From positions 44,813,522 through 44,877,521 of the forward strand of contig NC_041016.1 in assembly GCF_004193775.1 (NCBI RefSeq): a DNA stretch of 64,000 nucleotides, in the 5' to 3' direction. Shown here piece by piece: positions 61,056-64,000 of the stretch (within the stretch, counting starts at the first letter, position 1; every line of letters starts with the position of its first letter). The notes under the pieces were generated by a model. The model searched no databases. It saw nothing but the letters and a program-made list of their open reading frames with translations, and was not told the DNA's origin. Source of the DNA: Glycine soja. Lineage: Eukaryota; Streptophyta; Magnoliopsida; Fabales; Fabaceae. A program made the translations under genes and the position numbers.

Positions 61056-61265
61056 ACTATGGAGCCCTAAATACAAGGCCAAAAATAATGAAATCCTAAT
61101 CTAATATGTACAAAGATAAGTGGGCTCATACTTAGCCCATGGGCCCAAAAATCTATCCTATGGCTCATGAGAACCCTAGGGTCTTCTCCTACATCTCTGG
61201 CCCAATCTTCTTGGAGTCTCCTAGCCATGGCGTTGGTGGGTCCCCTCCTTGGGAGGATTGCATCA
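61056..61265 (-). repeat. gypsy right LTR, second part
   Basis: Resumes after the Ogre-like insertion with the duplicated ACTAT; matches 40510-40719 and ends GGATTGCATCA. Confidence 0.85.
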
Positions 61266-64000
61266 AGATTTTTGCATCTATCCATTCTATATGCTTATTC
61301 TCGTTAGCCATCATAGACAACCTCCCACACTAAGTTGAGAGCCCACCCAAAACCCCCAACTTACGTGCCTACTCAAAACAACAATATCTAAACTTGGATT
61401 CCTTGAGGTTTAAGATTTGATACCTTTGTATCCACCTTCTCAATCATGGTCAATCTCAAATATCCAAGTTTCACCATCAACAACAACTCATCCTATATAC
61501 ACTAAAAATTCACTAAACCTCTTGGGAAGTAGTTCTCAACATTCTGACATGCCATTTAGAGTTAAAACATATGAGTGGTACTCAGGAAGATACCCCACTA
61601 GACAAGAACCCCCGGGTCATTTTAGTAAGGTGGAGTTCTGAATGGAACTTACCCTCCCAAGTATACTATTTTCCAATAACAACAAAATCTTCCCAATGGA
61701 TATAGTTAACTCCTTTTCACACATATGGATGGTTCTCAAAACAAGATCATCATCCACAACAATCATACATCATCTTTCATTATCACTAGATTTACCTCAT
61801 CAAAATATTCATATCATTATCAAGAAATCAACTAACCCAACTCAATAGATTCATCAATTATCATAATTATCTAATCATCAATATAATATTCTCAACATGA
61901 CCAATTAACAATAATAAAATCATAGACCAAACTAGACACAGTAAATATGTATCACTTTACCATTATAACAACTGTATACTTCACGTTTATGGTTATTAAA
62001 GAATTTCATAAGTTTTGGGTTACTATCTTCTTCATTTTCTGTTCTACACCTATGACCTTCATTGCTTATAAATATGATAAATAATGATATACTAGCTCAA
62101 TTAAGTTGATTCATGTCTCATTAGATATCTAAGAAGATTATTTCCAACTTTTATGTTTACCCAATTTACATGAAACTTTTACTTATAATCGACAATGTGA
62201 CTTGTCCACTAATTTAATCAGTTCTAGAGTTATACTTAACAATTTTAAGTGAAATGAAAGTCATTAGTTAGCTAACATTTAGGGCTACAACTTTAATGAA
62301 GATACTTTTCCAAAATCAGACTTTATAACCAACTTTTTACCATTGTAATCTATTACAACTCATTGTAATTGATTATAATAGAGCTCTGGTAAACAAAATA
62401 GTCCATAAGCTCTAACTAATCAATTACAAACCTATGTAATCGATTACAATCAGCCTAGAATCCAGAATCAACCTCTGGAGCTCATTTTAATCAATTACTA
62501 CATGATATAATCAGTTACAATGGTTTAAAACTGCAAAAAGTTATGATTTTTAAGCCATAACATAATTTTTCATCAAAACAAAATCATTCCTTTCCATCCA
62601 AAATATTTAACAAGGTGTGTTTATGAGGTTGGTTTAGATTATGCAAGAATTTTGGGAAGTTTTACAACTCTTCCTTCTCTTTGCACCCTACAACTCACTA
62701 AACTCACCCACCCCATTCCCATCACTCAATGTCACTCACCTAGGCCCAAATCCTCTAAGCACCAACTAATCAAAGATGGAACATCGTTTAAGCATAAACA
62801 TAAATATGAACATAAATATATATAGACACCACAAACCATCACCTTATAATTAATTAATTATAGACACTTAAATTAAATTTAATTATTCTTGCAATCCAAT
62901 TAAAACACTTAATCAAACATTATGAAAATTGCAATGCTACATGATTCCTATAATATACTTGTGAACAATAAAGTACACCTCGGTCCAGAGTAAAGTTATT
63001 CATTTGTTAAACCAAAATAAGGTAATAATACCTCTGTGAGGTCTTGGGCCTCGTGCTAGGAAATTTAACCCATTTTAGACTGTTATAAATACAACTAATG
63101 TCATTGCATGAGGTAATCATTTATCATATGTTGTCACTTTAGTAAAATTGTTACTAACTTGAGCAATGAGGTACATTTGCAAGTACTCACATGTTCATGA
63201 CATCTCAGTTGTGTTAGAGTATAATACTGTCACAAGAAAGGTTAGGAAGACTCTCTATAATACTCCTCTACTTCCTTTTGTACACTTCGGATTTTGGACA
63301 ACAAGGAATGCACACTGGTTAGAGAAATTGTAGAATTCAATCATCGAATTCAACCATCCTACCTCAATCACAACATGACAACAACATCATTATTTCACAC
63401 AATGGGTTACATAGATTGCCCATGAATGATGGCCTTTTAGAGTTACTGCTTGCTACCACCATTTCACATGTCTAGCAATTATCTTTGATACCAATTTTGT
63501 GTAACCAAGGAGGATTGACACCAAGAAAATTTTCAACAATGGACCACGAGCACATAAGTGAAGTTGACACAACCTTTTAATCCAGAACCTCCAAATGAAT
63601 AAAATAAAAATGATAAAATAGAAAATTTAAAATATAAATATAATATTAATGAAATATTAATATTTCATTAAGACTATTTTTTCTATTTCAAATATTAGAA
63701 ATTCTATTATTATTATTATGTTATAAGTTATAATTGTTATAATTATTTATAACAAAAATTCTTTAAATATATAAATTTTATTAAGACATTTGATTTATAA
63801 GTTTCTTCACTTATATGTTGTTCAACTTGTTGATTCCTATTTAATATAAGACTTTACCTTCACACACTTATGGTGATGGAAGTTATTCTAACTCTATATA
63901 ACTCAGCTTCAATTTATGTGTCTAGCTAGCATCTATTATTGAATAATGGAGCAAGTAGCAACTTTACATAAAGGTCATCATACCTATTGGAGGTCGATGT
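61266..64000. other. no gene recognised
   Basis: AT-rich sequence with short chance frames (61417-61641, 61642-61848). 62335-62530 holds repeated TAATC(A/G)ATTACA palindromes like those at 51250-51340, suggesting a shared repeat family. A perfect 26-base palindrome lies at 63646-63671. No genes seen. Confidence 0.45.

Larger units (their letters stand above)
40170..61265 (-). mobile_element. rearranged Ty3/gypsy retrotransposon containing the Ogre-like insertion
   Basis: The LTR runs TGATGTAGCTCC...GGATTGCATCA. Its right copy is 42817-43604 plus 61056-61265, split by the 17.5-kb insertion. TGGTATCAAGAGC on the minus strand beside 42816 is a PBS for initiator-Met tRNA, so the element reads leftward. 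A gag relic is at 41325-41728. The left LTR is present only as pieces: 40723-41328 (first part) and 40170-40719 (last part, placed before it). Pol is missing; gag is joined directly to LTR sequence at 41328. Confidence 0.75.

Overview
The window is nuclear DNA of a flowering plant, very probably a legume and most likely soybean (Glycine) or a close relative. The evidence is AT-rich intergenic sequence with long (AAT)n and (AT)n microsatellites, intron-containing plant genes, a plastid-derived insert, and several nested retrotransposons including an Ogre-like Ty3/gypsy giant of a type common in legumes. The species call is inference; no search was possible.

Only two loci look like real nuclear genes. 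Positions 200-4212 hold a complete six-exon annexin (+). Positions 8981-11906 hold a two-exon secreted cell-wall-type protein (+) built of tandem Lys-Pro-Ile-Pro / Val-Tyr repeats. Its reading frame seems to have been cut short by one extra T, because family-like coding continues in another frame to 12036.

From 13 kb onward the window is transposon and relic territory. 13.0-13.7 kb: LINE 3'-end relic (-). 14.3-21.6 kb: deleted copia element whose 3' LTR is split by a 4.9-kb CACTA transposon with TNP2-like and TNPA/Transposase_24-like remnants. 22.4-22.8 kb: detached CACTA-like terminus. 24.3-31.7 kb (-): relic exons of succinate dehydrogenase flavoprotein (SDH1), split by a 6153-bp copia element, and of the ARF PB1 domain. 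32.5-36.6 kb: colinear plastid insert (psbL-psbF-psbE-petL-petG-trnW-trnP-psaJ-rpl33-rps18) with decay mutations. 36.9-37.9 kb (-): relic of a PyrH-type UMP kinase. 40.2-61.3 kb: a rearranged gypsy element whose right LTR is split by a 17,451-bp Ogre-like element (43605-61055, perfect ACTAT target duplication, LTRs of 1942/1943 bp that are almost identical).

The strongest unexplained signal is in the 3' half of the Ogre-like element. Two separate tandem arrays (52391-54175 and 57595-58645) are made of short inverted repeats. Their arm sequences vary from unit to unit, but the two arms of each unit vary together: GAGGAC/GTCCTC alternates with GAGGGC/GCCCTC, and GTATCATC/GATGATAC with TTGTCATC/GATGACAA, then GCTATC/GATAGC and TTGTTCC/GGAACAA. 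Most exceptions are G.T wobbles. This looks like covariation and points to a chain of hairpins kept as structure, or to hairpin-templated copying. The element carries no recognisable pol and has broken gag and ORF1, yet its LTRs are nearly identical, so recent mobilisation in trans is likely.
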